Source of the DNA: G963665925 sp963665925
GTDB taxonomy: Bacteria; Bacillota; Clostridia; Peptostreptococcales; Acidaminobacteraceae
Reading direction: 5' to 3'
Length of the DNA stretch: 64,000 nt
Assembly: GCA_963665925.1 (NCBI GenBank)
Contig: OY762511.1
Span: 3,410,001 to 3,474,000 of the forward strand
Position numbers and translations under genes: made by a program
Shown here: positions 26,884 to 36,946 of the stretch, one piece after another
How the letters are laid out: every line of letters starts with the position of its first letter
Numbering within the stretch: position 1 is the stretch's first letter
Notes under the pieces: model-generated
What the model was told of the DNA's origin: nothing
What the model saw: the letters and a program-made list of their open reading frames with translations, nothing else
The model's database searches: none

Positions 26884-29800
26884 ATGCTTTATCATATATC
26901 TAAAATAGAACTCAAACAACAGGCCGACTCAGAGGAAATCTGGGAAAAGGCATTAAAAATACATGTAGCCAGAGGCGTTGGAATCTTAAGTGGCTGGCTG
27001 ACACAACAAATACATACGACCGTTTCAGATCGAAAAATCTATGAAGTGACATTTGACTTTGGAATGGATGGACTACTGGAAAACCATACCTGTACCTGTT
27101 CCGCTGCAGAGGGCATTGAGGGGCTTTGTGAACATGGCATCGCCGCCTTGCTCAAAATGTATGACAGACAGGAACGGGAAAATGAGAAGCGCGCTGAAGC
27201 CGAAAGTGGATTTCATCAAAATGAAGGTTTCCAGTCCAATCTGCTTGGAAGCGGTCTGGTTAAAGAAACAGTCAACGATGATATGACGCGACAGATTCTT
27301 CAAATGCTCGATACAGATATGGAACCGACCGAAAAGGAAATCGTCAACGTCGAGTTTCAGCTTGAGTTTGGAGACCATGTCAATTTGGAAGGATATGCTG
27401 CGGCAATGTCTCTTCGCATAGGACTGGACAGATTTTATATTGTGAAGGATGCACGTGAATTTCTTGCTGCAATCAATACAGGGAGTCGTATCGAGTTTTC
27501 AAAGAACTTTGATTTCAACGGTAGCCGACATACCTTTGGCGGCAAGGATCTGCAGGTTATGACCCTCTTGCTTGACCTCTATGAGGAAGCGGGTCTTGAA
27601 GCCGGCGAACAGTATGTGACTGAAGGGAAGTCCAGTGTCTTTGAAAGAAAGTACATCCGGCTTTCTCCTAACAGATTCATGAAAATACTGGAATGTATTG
27701 ATCGTGAGCGGCTTTTTATCAGCGATGACAACAGCCAGTATCCTGCAGTAATACTTCAGCAGCTTCCTGCGCTTGAGTTTCAGCATGAAGTTGTTGGAAA
27801 CCAGCTCTGCATAAAACTCAGTGAGCCCTATCCGTTTAAAATACTGGACAATGCCTTCACACTTGTTTACGACAATGACCGTGCCATTATTCTGCCTGGA
27901 GAGGACAAGCGCACAGCGCTTCGACACGTGCATGAGCTCTTCTATACCAACACGGAGCTTTATTTTCCTGTTGAATATATGGAAGAAATCATCAATGCCG
28001 TCTATCCGGTTTTTAAAAGAATTGGCCGTGTGGTGCTTTCAGAAGAACTTTCAGACAGAATACTTCGAAGAAACCTTGAAAAGCGGGTTTATCTGGACTA
28101 TAGGGAGAAGGGCATTGAAATCAAGCTTCTCTTTGTATATGGTGACAAGGAGTACGATCCGGCTGTAGATGAAATAACGCCAGTTTCAGCACACAGCAAA
28201 GACGCGATTGTGCTTAGGGACCGTGTTGAGGAACGTGCTTTCTTAAGGCGATTTGACAATCGGATATTTGAAAAAACCCAAACTGGTTTCAAGGTTTCGG
28301 GCGATTACAATGAGTACGTATTTTTAAGCGACTACGCACCTGTGCTCAAGCAGGAGTCGGTACTCTATGCGACGGACTCATACCGAGACAAGCGTGTGAT
28401 CAGTGAGGCGCGAATTCACCAGAGCATTCGTCTGAACGAGACAGAAAACTACTTGGAATACAATTTTTCCATTGAAGGGATTTCAGAACGTGAGCTTAAT
28501 CATGTTCTGAAAGCCTATAGACTTAAGAAGAAGTATTATAAGCTGAAACAGGGCGGCTTCATTTCACTTGAGAGTCAATCGTTTGAAATGATGCACTCAC
28601 TAATGCGCAACTTTGATATCAAGACCAAGGAGCTTGGTAAGGACATTCGCCTGCCTGCCAGCGCAGCATATTATATTGACCATCATCTTGATAAAGAGGA
28701 AAAGCGCCGTGTTTCGAGAAACGACAGCTTTAAGCGGTTGACCATGAAACTGAAAAACCCCCAGTCCATAGATATTGCGGTACCAGACCGTTTGAAAAAG
28801 GTTTTAAGACCTTATCAGGTTACAGGGTACCAGTGGCTTCGAACCTTGTCTTCGCTTAAAATGGGGGGCATACTTGCCGATGACATGGGTCTGGGTAAGA
28901 CGGTTCAGGTTCTAGCCTTCCTGCTGAGCAAGCAGGAGGATGGCGAAAAGGCGACAGCCCTTATTGTTGCACCGACATCACTGGTCTACAACTGGGCTGC
29001 TGAAATTGATAAATTCACCCCGGAGCTGACCTACCGAATTGTTCACGGAACACGCCCGGAGCGTGAGTCGGCTATTGGAAATGAAGCGCAATGCGATGTG
29101 TTTATCACTTCCTATGCGACCCTTCGAAGGGACATAGACCTTTATCAGGACATGCATTTTTCCACGGTCATTCTCGACGAGGCGCAGCATGTTAAGAATG
29201 AAAGCTCAAAGGTGGCTCAAAGTGTGAAGAAGCTGGTTGCATCCAATCGCTTTGCCCTGACAGGTACACCTATGGAGAATCATTTAGGGGAGTTCTGGTC
29301 AATATTTGATTTTGTTCTCCCGGGGCATTTGGGCTCGCGATACAGCTTTTCAAAGCTATACGAAAAGCCGATCACGAAGGAACAGGACCTTGAAAAGAGC
29401 GAGGCCCTACGTGCTATGATCAAGCCATTCCTCCTGAGACGTCTCAAAAAGGATGTGCTTCCTGAACTGCCTGAGAAGATAGAGAGTCAGGTTCGTATAG
29501 AAATGTCCGATGAACAGAAAAAGGTTTATGCCGCTACAGTAAGCCGCATACGCGGAGAGCTGGACAGACAGTTTGCAGAACGTGGATTCGCTGGCTCTCA
29601 GCTTCAAATATTGTCGGCACTGACAAGACTGCGTCAGATTTGTTCGCACCCGTCTGTTTATCTTGAAGATTATGATGGAACAAGTGGAAAATTCGAGGCG
29701 CTTCGAGAGCTTCTTGCAGAGCTGAGAGAAAGTGGGCACAGGCCGCTGATATTCTCTCAGTTTACAAGTGTGCTCAAGTTGATTCGCGAGATGGTTGTGG

Positions 29801-30195
29801 AAATGAATCTGTCCTATCATTACCTGGATGGTCAGACGAAGGCAAGAGACCGTGGGCTGATGGTGGACAGCTTTAATAGTGGAGACGGGGATGTATTCCT
29901 GATTTCCTTGAAAGCTGGAGGTTCTGGTCTCAACTTAACGGGTGCCGATACGGTCATTCACTTTGATCCTTGGTGGAATCCTGCTGTGGAAGACCAGGCA
30001 AGCGACCGTGCATACAGAATCGGTCAGACCAAGAATGTCTATGTCATGAAGCTTATTACCCGTGGCACCATAGAAGAGAAGATCATCAAGCTTCAGGAGA
30101 GAAAAAGAGAGCTCATTGACAAGGTAGTCAAACCAGGAGAGACATTTATTACAAGTCTGAGTGAAGACGAAGTTCGTTCCATGTTTGAGATATAG
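26884..30195 (+). CDS. SNF2-family helicase with N-terminal SWIM zinc finger
   Basis: A 1103-residue ATP-dependent DNA translocase. The SWIM finger (about 67-90) has CTCSAAEGIEGLCEHG (CxC...CxH). A central region of about 450 residues is followed by the SNF2 motor: Walker A ADDMGLGKT (about 664), DEAQH (motif II), TGTPMEN (motif III), then RLRQICSHP, SQFTSVLK and the motif VI region DRAYRIGQ. Bacterial SWIM-SNF2 proteins are thought to remodel protein-DNA or RNA polymerase complexes; the exact role here is unknown. CCGGAGG five bases upstream fixes the start. Confidence 0.93.
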   Translation: MLYHISKIELKQQADSEEIWEKALKIHVARGVGILSGWLTQQIHTTVSDRKIYEVTFDFGMDGLLENHTCTCSAAEGIEGLCEHGIAALLKMYDRQERENEKRAEAESGFHQNEGFQSNLLGSGLVKETVNDDMTRQILQMLDTDMEPTEKEIVNVEFQLEFGDHVNLEGYAAAMSLRIGLDRFYIVKDAREFLAAINTGSRIEFSKNFDFNGSRHTFGGKDLQVMTLLLDLYEEAGLEAGEQYVTEGKSSVFERKYIRLSPNRFMKILECIDRERLFISDDNSQYPAVILQQLPALEFQHEVVGNQLCIKLSEPYPFKILDNAFTLVYDNDRAIILPGEDKRTALRHVHELFYTNTELYFPVEYMEEIINAVYPVFKRIGRVVLSEELSDRILRRNLEKRVYLDYREKGIEIKLLFVYGDKEYDPAVDEITPVSAHSKDAIVLRDRVEERAFLRRFDNRIFEKTQTGFKVSGDYNEYVFLSDYAPVLKQESVLYATDSYRDKRVISEARIHQSIRLNETENYLEYNFSIEGISERELNHVLKAYRLKKKYYKLKQGGFISLESQSFEMMHSLMRNFDIKTKELGKDIRLPASAAYYIDHHLDKEEKRRVSRNDSFKRLTMKLKNPQSIDIAVPDRLKKVLRPYQVTGYQWLRTLSSLKMGGILADDMGLGKTVQVLAFLLSKQEDGEKATALIVAPTSLVYNWAAEIDKFTPELTYRIVHGTRPERESAIGNEAQCDVFITSYATLRRDIDLYQDMHFSTVILDEAQHVKNESSKVAQSVKKLVASNRFALTGTPMENHLGEFWSIFDFVLPGHLGSRYSFSKLYEKPITKEQDLEKSEALRAMIKPFLLRRLKKDVLPELPEKIESQVRIEMSDEQKKVYAATVSRIRGELDRQFAERGFAGSQLQILSALTRLRQICSHPSVYLEDYDGTSGKFEALRELLAELRESGHRPLIFSQFTSVLKLIREMVVEMNLSYHYLDGQTKARDRGLMVDSFNSGDGDVFLISLKAGGSGLNLTGADTVIHFDPWWNPAVEDQASDRAYRIGQTKNVYVMKLITRGTIEEKIIKLQERKRELIDKVVKPGETFITSLSEDEVRSMFEI

Positions 30196-30248
30196 AAGCG
30201 GTGCAGATTCAATCTGCATTCTGTAGAACAGAATAAAGGAATAATGAA

Positions 30249-30293
30249 TAAGGCCCGTGAAATGCACTTCAGATGCATTTCACGGGCCTTTAT
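30249..30293. terminator. strong bidirectional terminator between helicase and transporter genes
   Basis: Near-perfect stem of about 18 bp (taaggcccgtgaaatgca with its complement) around a seven-base loop, with T/A-rich ends for both convergent genes. Confidence 0.88.
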
Positions 30294-30302
30294 TGGTTGG
30301 TT

Positions 30303-30398
30303 TTATTTTTGTTTCGCAGCAATGGAAAGGCAGATGCCGAAGCCGCCCCATGTGATTCCTATGGCAATAGCTGCAAATAGAATGGCACTTGTGCTCAT
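30303..30398 (-). CDS. metS: MetS-like small subunit of NSS transporter
   Basis: A 31-residue membrane peptide too short for most gene finders, reading MSTSAILFAAIAIGITWGGF then GICLSIAAKQK. One hydrophobic helix with a TWGGFG-type turn and a basic end matches the MetS small subunit described for the NSS-family methionine/alanine importer MetPS of Corynebacterium. Its ATG overlaps the stop codon of the transporter gene as TAATG, so the two are translationally coupled in 1:1 fashion. It is expected to bind and stabilise or activate the transporter. Confidence 0.85.
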   Translation of the reverse strand: MSTSAILFAAIAIGITWGGFGICLSIAAKQK

Positions 30399-31906
30399 TA
30401 CATCTTCACCCCTTCACTGATTATTCTTTCGTGTTCGTCGTTGCCCTTAAATGATTTGAAGACAAGGGCGCCCAGCAGAATGATAACAAGTGTACCGCCG
30501 CCGTATACAGACAGCGCCTTGATCGAGTAGCCTTCATAACCCTTTGAGAAGTCTGTGTAAGTGTTGAACAGGAACATGACAGAAAGCAGGGCAGGCGTCA
30601 TATATTTCAGTGTGAAGTTCCACCAAGTACCTACTTCGAAGTCTGACATGCTGTTCGCATATGCACGGATTTCTTCCAGATTCATCAGCCAAGCAATAAG
30701 CACGATCTCAACCAGGCCTGAAATTGCAATCGCGTAAGTGTTGATGAAGTGATCGACAATGTCAAGAATATAGAGACCTGCACCCGTTACGAAAATAAGC
30801 GATGTCAAGAAACCGACAATTGTAATTACCGTAAGTGTTTTTCTACGCTCAAAACCGAACTTGTCTGTGAAGCTGGATACAAGTACCTCAATGATTGACA
30901 TACTTGAACTCAGACCTGCAAATATCAGACAAAGGAAGAAGAGTGCTCCCATGAGTCCGTTTGCGCCAGGAAGGGCATTGATTGCCTGCGGGAATACGAT
31001 GAAAGCAAGTCCAATACCGCCAGCATTCACCTCAGAAACAGGGACGCCCTGTTGAGCAGCCATGTATCCAAGTACCGAGAAAACGGCAATACCGGCAAGG
31101 ATACTGAATGAACAGTTACCCAGACCCGTTAGAAATGCATTGTTGACGATGTCTGTCTTTTCAGGCAGGTAAGATGCGTAGGTAATCATGATGCCGAAGC
31201 AGATACTCAGAGAATAGAAAATCTGTCCGTAGGCAGCAAGCCATACCGTTGGATCCTTAAGAGCACCGAAGTTAGGCTTGAAGAAGTAGTCAAGACCCTG
31301 CGCCGCACCTTCCAGTGTCAGACCTCTAACTGCAACAATCAGCAGACAGAAAATAAGCAGAGGCATGAACACCTTGTTGGCTTTTTCAATGCCTGACTTG
31401 ATACCGCCCATAAGAACCGCGTAGTTGATGCCCCAAACAAGTGCCAGTGCGATAAGCATTTTTGTGTTCACACCGCCAATGATGAATGGACCGTCTGTAA
31501 TGCTCAGGAACTCACCAAAGAAGAATCCGCTGGTGTCCGTTCCCCATGCTGATGTGAAACCGTATGTAAGATAATTGATTGTCCATCCGATGATGGCAAC
31601 ATAATAAACAGTAATTCCAAATGAAATCAGGGTTTGCATCCATCCTAGGATTTCCATCTTTCCATTGATTTTACCGAAGCATCCAGGCGCAGAACGTTTG
31701 ATCTTGTGTGCGACTGAAAACTCGAGAATCAAAATTGGAATACCTGCTGTAAGCAGTGCAAACAGATATGGAATCATAAATGCACCACCACCGTTGCTTG
31801 ACGCAACATAAGGGAATCGCCAAATGTTCCCCAAACCGATTGCAGAACCAATCGCTGCAATTACGAAGCCCATACGCGAGCCCCATTGTCCTCTTTCTTT
31901 ACTCAT
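30398..31906 (-). CDS. sodium-dependent NSS-family amino acid transporter
   Basis: A 502-residue Na+ symporter of the neurotransmitter:sodium symporter family. The N-terminal GSRMGFVIAAIGSAIGLGNIWRFPYVASSNGGGAF contains the unwound helix 1 Na+/substrate site; 11-12 membrane helices follow. The presence of the MetS-type partner directly downstream points to a MetP-like carrier for methionine or small neutral amino acids. AAGGAGAC lies eight bases before the start. Ends in the shared terminator at 30249. Confidence 0.92.
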   Translation of the reverse strand: MSKERGQWGSRMGFVIAAIGSAIGLGNIWRFPYVASSNGGGAFMIPYLFALLTAGIPILILEFSVAHKIKRSAPGCFGKINGKMEILGWMQTLISFGITVYYVAIIGWTINYLTYGFTSAWGTDTSGFFFGEFLSITDGPFIIGGVNTKMLIALALVWGINYAVLMGGIKSGIEKANKVFMPLLIFCLLIVAVRGLTLEGAAQGLDYFFKPNFGALKDPTVWLAAYGQIFYSLSICFGIMITYASYLPEKTDIVNNAFLTGLGNCSFSILAGIAVFSVLGYMAAQQGVPVSEVNAGGIGLAFIVFPQAINALPGANGLMGALFFLCLIFAGLSSSMSIIEVLVSSFTDKFGFERRKTLTVITIVGFLTSLIFVTGAGLYILDIVDHFINTYAIAISGLVEIVLIAWLMNLEEIRAYANSMSDFEVGTWWNFTLKYMTPALLSVMFLFNTYTDFSKGYEGYSIKALSVYGGGTLVIILLGALVFKSFKGNDEHERIISEGVKM

Positions 31907-32080
31907 ACTAATGTCTCCTTACTCATCCTCTTAGAAGGCTCTATGGCCTCTTTCTATATTTGTGTGTTTCCACGGAAGACAATTATCCGTTTATCGGAAC
32001 ACACAGCAATATCCATGTTAGAGGAATATTAATAATTTGTAAAGAGTTTTGATGAAATTATTTGAAAATTTACTTAAAAG

Positions 32081-32122
32081 TTGAAAAAAGCTTATCTGAT
32101 GCAAAAATTATCAGATAAGCTT
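32081..32122 (-). terminator. terminator after prfC (reverse strand)
   Basis: Perfect 13-bp stem aagcttatctgat / atcagataagctt, followed on the reverse strand by a six-T run. Confidence 0.88.
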
Positions 32123-32139
32123 CTTGTTATGTCGTAATA

Positions 32140-33738
32140 TTAAAGGGATACGTCACTCAGAACAATGCCCTCGTTACGGTCCTCAATATGTTTAAGGGAC
32201 CATTCACGCTGGTAAAGAATGACTGGTTTTTCCTTGCTTGATTCGACAAGCATGGAGTCCGATGGCAGAGAAAGCTTGTCGACATTGCATGATGTTTCAT
32301 CAATCCAGCGGATGAAACGGTAAGGTGTGGACTCTCTGATGACATCGACACCGTACTCATTTTTGAGTCGATATTCAAGAACTTCAAACTGAAGGACGCC
32401 AACAACGCCGATAATCAGTTCCTCAACGCCGATATTCGGACGTCTGAAGACCTGAATTGCACCTTCCTCAGCAAGCTGTGTAATGCCTTTTACGAACTGC
32501 TTACGCTTCATGGCGTTCTTTGTGTATACCTTTGCAAAGTGTTCCGGTGCAAACTGAGGAATATCCTTGTATTCCAGCTTTGAAGCATCGGCGCAAAGCG
32601 TATCACCAATGTTGAAAATGCCTGGGTCGTGCAGACCGATGATGTCTCCAGGATATGCAGTTTCAACAATGACACGGTCTTGAGCCATAAACTGTTGTGG
32701 CTGGGCAAGACGGACTTTCTTATCACGCTGTACATGATTTACCTGCATGCCTTTTTCAAATTTGCCGGAGCAGATTCTCAGGAAGGCGATTCTATCTCTG
32801 TGGGACTTGTCCATATTGGCTTGAATCTTAAACACAAAGCCAGTGAAGTTGTCCGTATTTGGATCGATCTTACCCATGTTGCTGTCACGTGGTGACGGTG
32901 GTGGCGTGAATTCCAGAAAGGCCTTGAGGAAAGGCTCAACACCAAAGTTTGTAAGCGCAGAACCGAAGAATACTGGTGTAAGCTCGCCGTCAAGAACACG
33001 CTGAATGTCAAAATCGTCACCGGCGCCGTCCAGCAGCTCAATATCTTCAATGATTTTTTCATGAATGTCAGCGCCAAGCAGCTCGGTGAATTTTTCATCA
33101 GTTACATCACCAGTAGTGGACTTGGCGATTGCTGAGCCGTGCTTTCCGTCAGAGAAAAGCTCAATTTGGTTGTTTCTTCTATTGAATACGCCACGGAAGT
33201 TTCCATCTGTACCTACAGGCCAGTTGATCGGGTATGAGTTGATACCGAGTACCGTCTCGATATCTTCCATAAGCTCAAACGGGTCCTTGCCGGTCCTATC
33301 CATCTTGTTGATGAATGTGAATATTGGAATACCGCGCATCTTACATACATGGAATAGCTTTTTAGTTTGTGGCTCGACACCCTTGGCACAGTCTATAACC
33401 ATGACCGCACTGTCGGCAGCCATAAGTGTACGGTAGGTATCTTCAGAGAAGTCCTGGTGACCAGGTGTATCCAGAATGTTGATGCAGAAGTTATCGTACT
33501 CGAACTGAAGTACTGAAGAAGTAACAGAAATACCTCTTTGCTTTTCAATCTCCATCCAGTCAGATACAGCATGCTTGGCAGATCTTCTTGATTTTACAGA
33601 ACCCGCTTCACGAATCGCGCCTCCGTAGAGTAGGAATTTCTCAGTCAGCGTCGTTTTACCGGCATCGGGGTGAGAAATGATTGCGAAAGTTCTTCTTCTG
33701 TCGACTTGTTCTTTAAAACTATATTTCTTGTTAGTCAT
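32140..33738 (-). CDS. prfC: peptide chain release factor 3
   Basis: A 532-residue translational GTPase. G1 is SHPDAGKTT, G2 lies in the QRGISVTSS switch, G3 is DTPGHQD and G4 NKMD. Length and the RF3-specific N terminus (QVDRRRTFAIISHPDAGKTTL region) separate it from EF-G. RF3 releases RF1/RF2 from ribosomes after peptide release. It is monocistronic, with AAAGGATGATTTTCA upstream and a strong terminator downstream. Confidence 0.95.
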   Translation of the reverse strand: MTNKKYSFKEQVDRRRTFAIISHPDAGKTTLTEKFLLYGGAIREAGSVKSRRSAKHAVSDWMEIEKQRGISVTSSVLQFEYDNFCINILDTPGHQDFSEDTYRTLMAADSAVMVIDCAKGVEPQTKKLFHVCKMRGIPIFTFINKMDRTGKDPFELMEDIETVLGINSYPINWPVGTDGNFRGVFNRRNNQIELFSDGKHGSAIAKSTTGDVTDEKFTELLGADIHEKIIEDIELLDGAGDDFDIQRVLDGELTPVFFGSALTNFGVEPFLKAFLEFTPPPSPRDSNMGKIDPNTDNFTGFVFKIQANMDKSHRDRIAFLRICSGKFEKGMQVNHVQRDKKVRLAQPQQFMAQDRVIVETAYPGDIIGLHDPGIFNIGDTLCADASKLEYKDIPQFAPEHFAKVYTKNAMKRKQFVKGITQLAEEGAIQVFRRPNIGVEELIIGVVGVLQFEVLEYRLKNEYGVDVIRESTPYRFIRWIDETSCNVDKLSLPSDSMLVESSKEKPVILYQREWSLKHIEDRNEGIVLSDVSL

Positions 33739-34113
33739 TGAAAATCATCCTTTATTAAAATAAATGTAGGTATAAGCTATATATTTTACAGTTAAAGGCG
33801 GTGAAATCAAATGCCAAAGGAAAGGCATTACCGCATACTGTTCTATTAAATATGAAAATAACCAACCTTACTGAGATTATACTTTTTACGGGCAAATGTC
33901 AATCCCAAGACCACTTTGACCTGGACATGAGAAACCCGAAGATTAAAAAAAATATTGTTTTTTTTGTTCATACATACTGTTTTTTATGAAAAGTTTTGGT
34001 ACTCTATATGGGAAGGCTGAAACAGAGTTATTCAGCGGGTTTGAAGGTAAAACTTTACTAAAGTGCTTCGAAACAGCGCATTTTATTTTAACATATGGAG
34101 TGGGGGCGATTTT
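33739..34113. other. 375-bp divergent intergenic region, no gene seen
   Basis: AT-rich spacer between prfC and fbp. It must hold both promoters, but no clear -35/-10 pair was found; a small aatgcc/ggcatt hairpin lies near 33810-33830. A 62-codon open frame inside has no ribosome binding site or recognisable family and was not called. Confidence 0.5.
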
Positions 34114-36093
34114 ATGAGTCAGAGTTTTGATTTGAAATACTTGCAGCTTTTGAGCAAACAGTATCCTACCATTGATGACGTATCCACAGAAATCATCAAC
34201 TTGAGTGCTATAACAAATCTTCCAAAGGGAACCGAACATTTTCTGACAGATATTCATGGCGAACATGAGGCATTTGACCATGTGATGCGTAATGCGTCAG
34301 GTGTTGTCAAAAGAAAAATCGAAGATACCTTCGGAGACCTGCTTACAGCAGAAGAAAAGAAAAGTCTGGCAACGCTCGTCTATTACCCAAAGGAAAAGCT
34401 AGAAATCATTAAGGAAGAAGGACTGGACATGGATGCCTGGTACAGGGCAACCATTTACCGTCTGGTACTTTTGTGCAGGGCTGCAGGCTATAAGTATACA
34501 CGGTCTAAGGTGCGTAAGGCACTGCCGCAGAGCTTTGCCTATATTATTGAGGAACTCTTCCACGAAAAGGAAAACAGCGAAATGAAACAGACCTACTATC
34601 AGTCGATCATCAACAGCATCATTGATATCGAGTGTGCGGATGAGTTCGTGATTGATATCTGCGAAGTGATTCGAAAGCTGGTTGTAGACAGATTGCATAT
34701 CATTGGCGATATCTACGATAGAGGTCCCGGAGCCCATATCATCATGGATCTTCTGATGGACCATCACTCCGTTGATATCCAGTGGGGCAATCATGACATA
34801 TTGTGGATGGGTGCCGCTGCTGGGTCGGAGGCGTGTATAGCGAACACACTGCGTATTGCCCTCAGATACGGCAACTTGGAAACCCTTGAAGAGGGATACG
34901 GAATTAATCTGTCATCACTTATTCGCTTTACCCTTGAAACCTATCAGGGCCCGTATTCGAGCAAAATTCGTGCGAAGGTCAAAAAGGCGGACTTTAAGGA
35001 AAAGGACATCGATTTGCTGTCACGCATGCAAAAGGCGATTGCAATCATTCAGTTCAAGGTTGAGGGTCAGCTGATCCAGAGAAGACCTGAGTTTAAAATG
35101 GATAACCGAAATCTTATGGAGACCATGGATCTTGAGACAGGAACCGTTGAAGTGGATGGCGTCAGTTATGCCCTGAACGATACAAACTTCCCGACATTCG
35201 ATCCAGAAAATCCATATACACTTACGGATGAAGAGGCAGATGTGCTCCATAAATTAAAGCAGAGCTTCATGCGTTCAGAAAAGCTCCATGCCCATATGGA
35301 ATTCCTCTTCAACAAGGGCAGCATGTATCTGGTCCATAACCAAAATCTGATCTACCACGGCTGTATTCCAATTGAAGAATCAGGCGCGTTTATGGCTTAT
35401 GAGACACATGGGAAAAAGCTGTCAGGAAAAGCCCTGATGGACTATTTTGACCTCATGGCGCGCAAGGCCTTCTTCACCCATAACGAGGCGGAGAAAAGGG
35501 AAGCCCTAGATATAATGTGGTATATGTGGTGCGGAGAGTTCTCGCCGCTGTTCGGCAAAAAGAAGATGGCGACATTTGAGCGTTATTTCATAGATGACAA
35601 GGCAACACACAAAGAAATCAAGAACCCTTATTATGAGCTGCGCAGTGAGGAAGAAACCTGTGTCATGGTGCTGAAGGAGTTTGGTCTAGAAAAGCCATTT
35701 TCCCATATCATCAGCGGACATGTCCCTGTAAAGGTCGCAGACGGTGAGATTCCCATCAAGGCAAATGGAAAGCTGATTTCCATAGATGGCGGTTTTTCAA
35801 GGGCCTACCAGCAGCAGACGGGCATTGCGGGCTACACCCTTATTTTCAATTCACAGGGAATGGTCCTCGTTTCACATGAGAAATTTGATTCTAAGGAAAG
35901 ATCCATAGCAGAGGACCGAGACGTCCTTCCGACGACAGTCTTCATTGAAAAGGATCAGCCGCGCATGTATGTTGGCGACACCGATATAGGCCGTGAGATG
36001 AAAGAGAACATCAAGGCTCTGAAGGCACTTCTGAATGCCTACCGTGAAGGCCAGATCGTTCAGAAGGACCACAAGGATTATATACCGGCTTAA
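34114..36093 (+). CDS. fbp: class III fructose-1,6-bisphosphatase
   Basis: A 659-residue gluconeogenic enzyme converting fructose-1,6-bisphosphate to fructose-6-phosphate, of the Bacillota-specific type. Metallophosphatase motifs are visible: TDIHGEHEAF (about 44), GDIYDRGPGAH (about 207) and WGNHDILWMG (about 227), with a late SGHVPVK. Start ATG 34114 has a GGAGTGGGGG site; a longer reading from 34063 is not supported by one. No clear terminator follows; a 1.2-kb repeat-filled spacer does. Confidence 0.95.
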   Translation: MSQSFDLKYLQLLSKQYPTIDDVSTEIINLSAITNLPKGTEHFLTDIHGEHEAFDHVMRNASGVVKRKIEDTFGDLLTAEEKKSLATLVYYPKEKLEIIKEEGLDMDAWYRATIYRLVLLCRAAGYKYTRSKVRKALPQSFAYIIEELFHEKENSEMKQTYYQSIINSIIDIECADEFVIDICEVIRKLVVDRLHIIGDIYDRGPGAHIIMDLLMDHHSVDIQWGNHDILWMGAAAGSEACIANTLRIALRYGNLETLEEGYGINLSSLIRFTLETYQGPYSSKIRAKVKKADFKEKDIDLLSRMQKAIAIIQFKVEGQLIQRRPEFKMDNRNLMETMDLETGTVEVDGVSYALNDTNFPTFDPENPYTLTDEEADVLHKLKQSFMRSEKLHAHMEFLFNKGSMYLVHNQNLIYHGCIPIEESGAFMAYETHGKKLSGKALMDYFDLMARKAFFTHNEAEKREALDIMWYMWCGEFSPLFGKKKMATFERYFIDDKATHKEIKNPYYELRSEEETCVMVLKEFGLEKPFSHIISGHVPVKVADGEIPIKANGKLISIDGGFSRAYQQQTGIAGYTLIFNSQGMVLVSHEKFDSKERSIAEDRDVLPTTVFIEKDQPRMYVGDTDIGREMKENIKALKALLNAYREGQIVQKDHKDYIPA

Positions 36094-36413
36094 TATGTCC
36101 GAAATATTTGGTGATTTCAATAATAAATCAATAAAAAATGATTACAGAGGAAGCTTGCGGGTATATTATTACCAGAAGATTTCTTCTACGATAGAATCGG
36201 TGGCTTCGGAAGGTTAGTAATGCTTGTTAGTTGTTAGGTCTTGGAGCAGAGGAAGAATAATTAATATTGCAGTACGCTTTTAGAAGTACCGAAAGCATGT
36301 CGGGGTAGCAGTCTATGAGCCGCGAACATGTAGTGCTACATGACTTATAAGCCTTTAACTTAAGTCGTGTATGGTAATAAACAAGTTAGTGTTTGTAAGC
36401 AGTAAGTATTTCA

Positions 36414-36726
36414 GTACCACAGTAACACCGTATTAAGTAAGTATCACCAAAGCAACAAGAAACACAGTACTACTGTAACAATGCAACACCGTATGAAAGT
36501 ATTATTGTACGATGGTAACATTGCAAGAGGTAAGATGTTCGAAGGTAGTATTGTAACAAGGTACGGCTGTAACACAGTACGAATGTAATACGGTACGAAT
36601 GCAACACAGCACTATCGTAACAAATTATCTTGTAGTTTAGGTTGATAGTATTTTGAGTGTAACAGAGTAAAGCAAAGTATTTTAAGTTTGAAGTATTTCA
36701 GTTTGAAGTGTTTTGGTTTATGAGTT
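36414..36726. repeat. degenerate octamer array (8-bp period)
   Basis: Nearly 40 copies of a loose unit GTANNANN (variants GCA, GTT, GTG). The GTA/GCA triplet recurs at exact 8-base steps from 36467 to 36523 (8 units) and again from 36545 to 36617 (10 units), with slips of 7-9 bases elsewhere. Commonest units are GTAACANN and GTACGANN. The period is not a multiple of three and no frame stays coding. Confidence 0.75.
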
Positions 36727-36748
36727 GCCGTTTCTATCGAATTTGCAG

Positions 36749-36777
36749 GGGGTGTGTCTTATAGACACACCCCTTTT
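36749..36777 (+). terminator. intrinsic terminator-like hairpin
   Basis: Perfect 11-bp stem ggggtgtgtct / agacacacccc with a three-base loop and TTTT; possible end of transcripts from fbp or the repeat array. Confidence 0.65.
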
Positions 36778-36802
36778 ACATTCGAAAAAGGCAAAGAAAT
36801 GC

Positions 36803-36866
36803 ACGGTTATAGATGTAACACGCCAATTGTGCCCGCACAAAATTGGCGTGTTGCGCCTATAACCGT
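36803..36866. repeat. long inverted repeat (26-bp imperfect stem)
   Basis: Arms 36803-36828 and 36841-36866 match at about 23 of 26 positions (acggttatag...taacacgccaatt type) around a 12-base loop. Confidence 0.75.
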
Positions 36867-36872
36867 ATATGG

Positions 36873-36904
36873 CGCGCAAGCGACATGAGCAATCGAAAGA
36901 TTGC
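36873..36904. repeat. direct repeat, copy 1
   Basis: A 32-bp unit (cgcgcaagcgacatgagcaa then tcgaaagattgc) found again at 36947-36978 with a single base change. Each copy carries a gcaatc/gattgc hairpin. Confidence 0.8.
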
Positions 36905-36946
36905 TCTGTGTTTCTAATTATAAAAAAGATACTCAAAAACCAATAT

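Noticed and set aside
33801..33989. 62-codon open frame between prfC and fbp
   Set aside because: No ribosome binding site, no recognisable family, low-complexity composition; treated as chance.
36414..36726. Octamer array as a CRISPR array
   Set aside because: Units are 8 bases, degenerate and contiguous, with no conserved 24-37-base repeats, spacers or cas genes.
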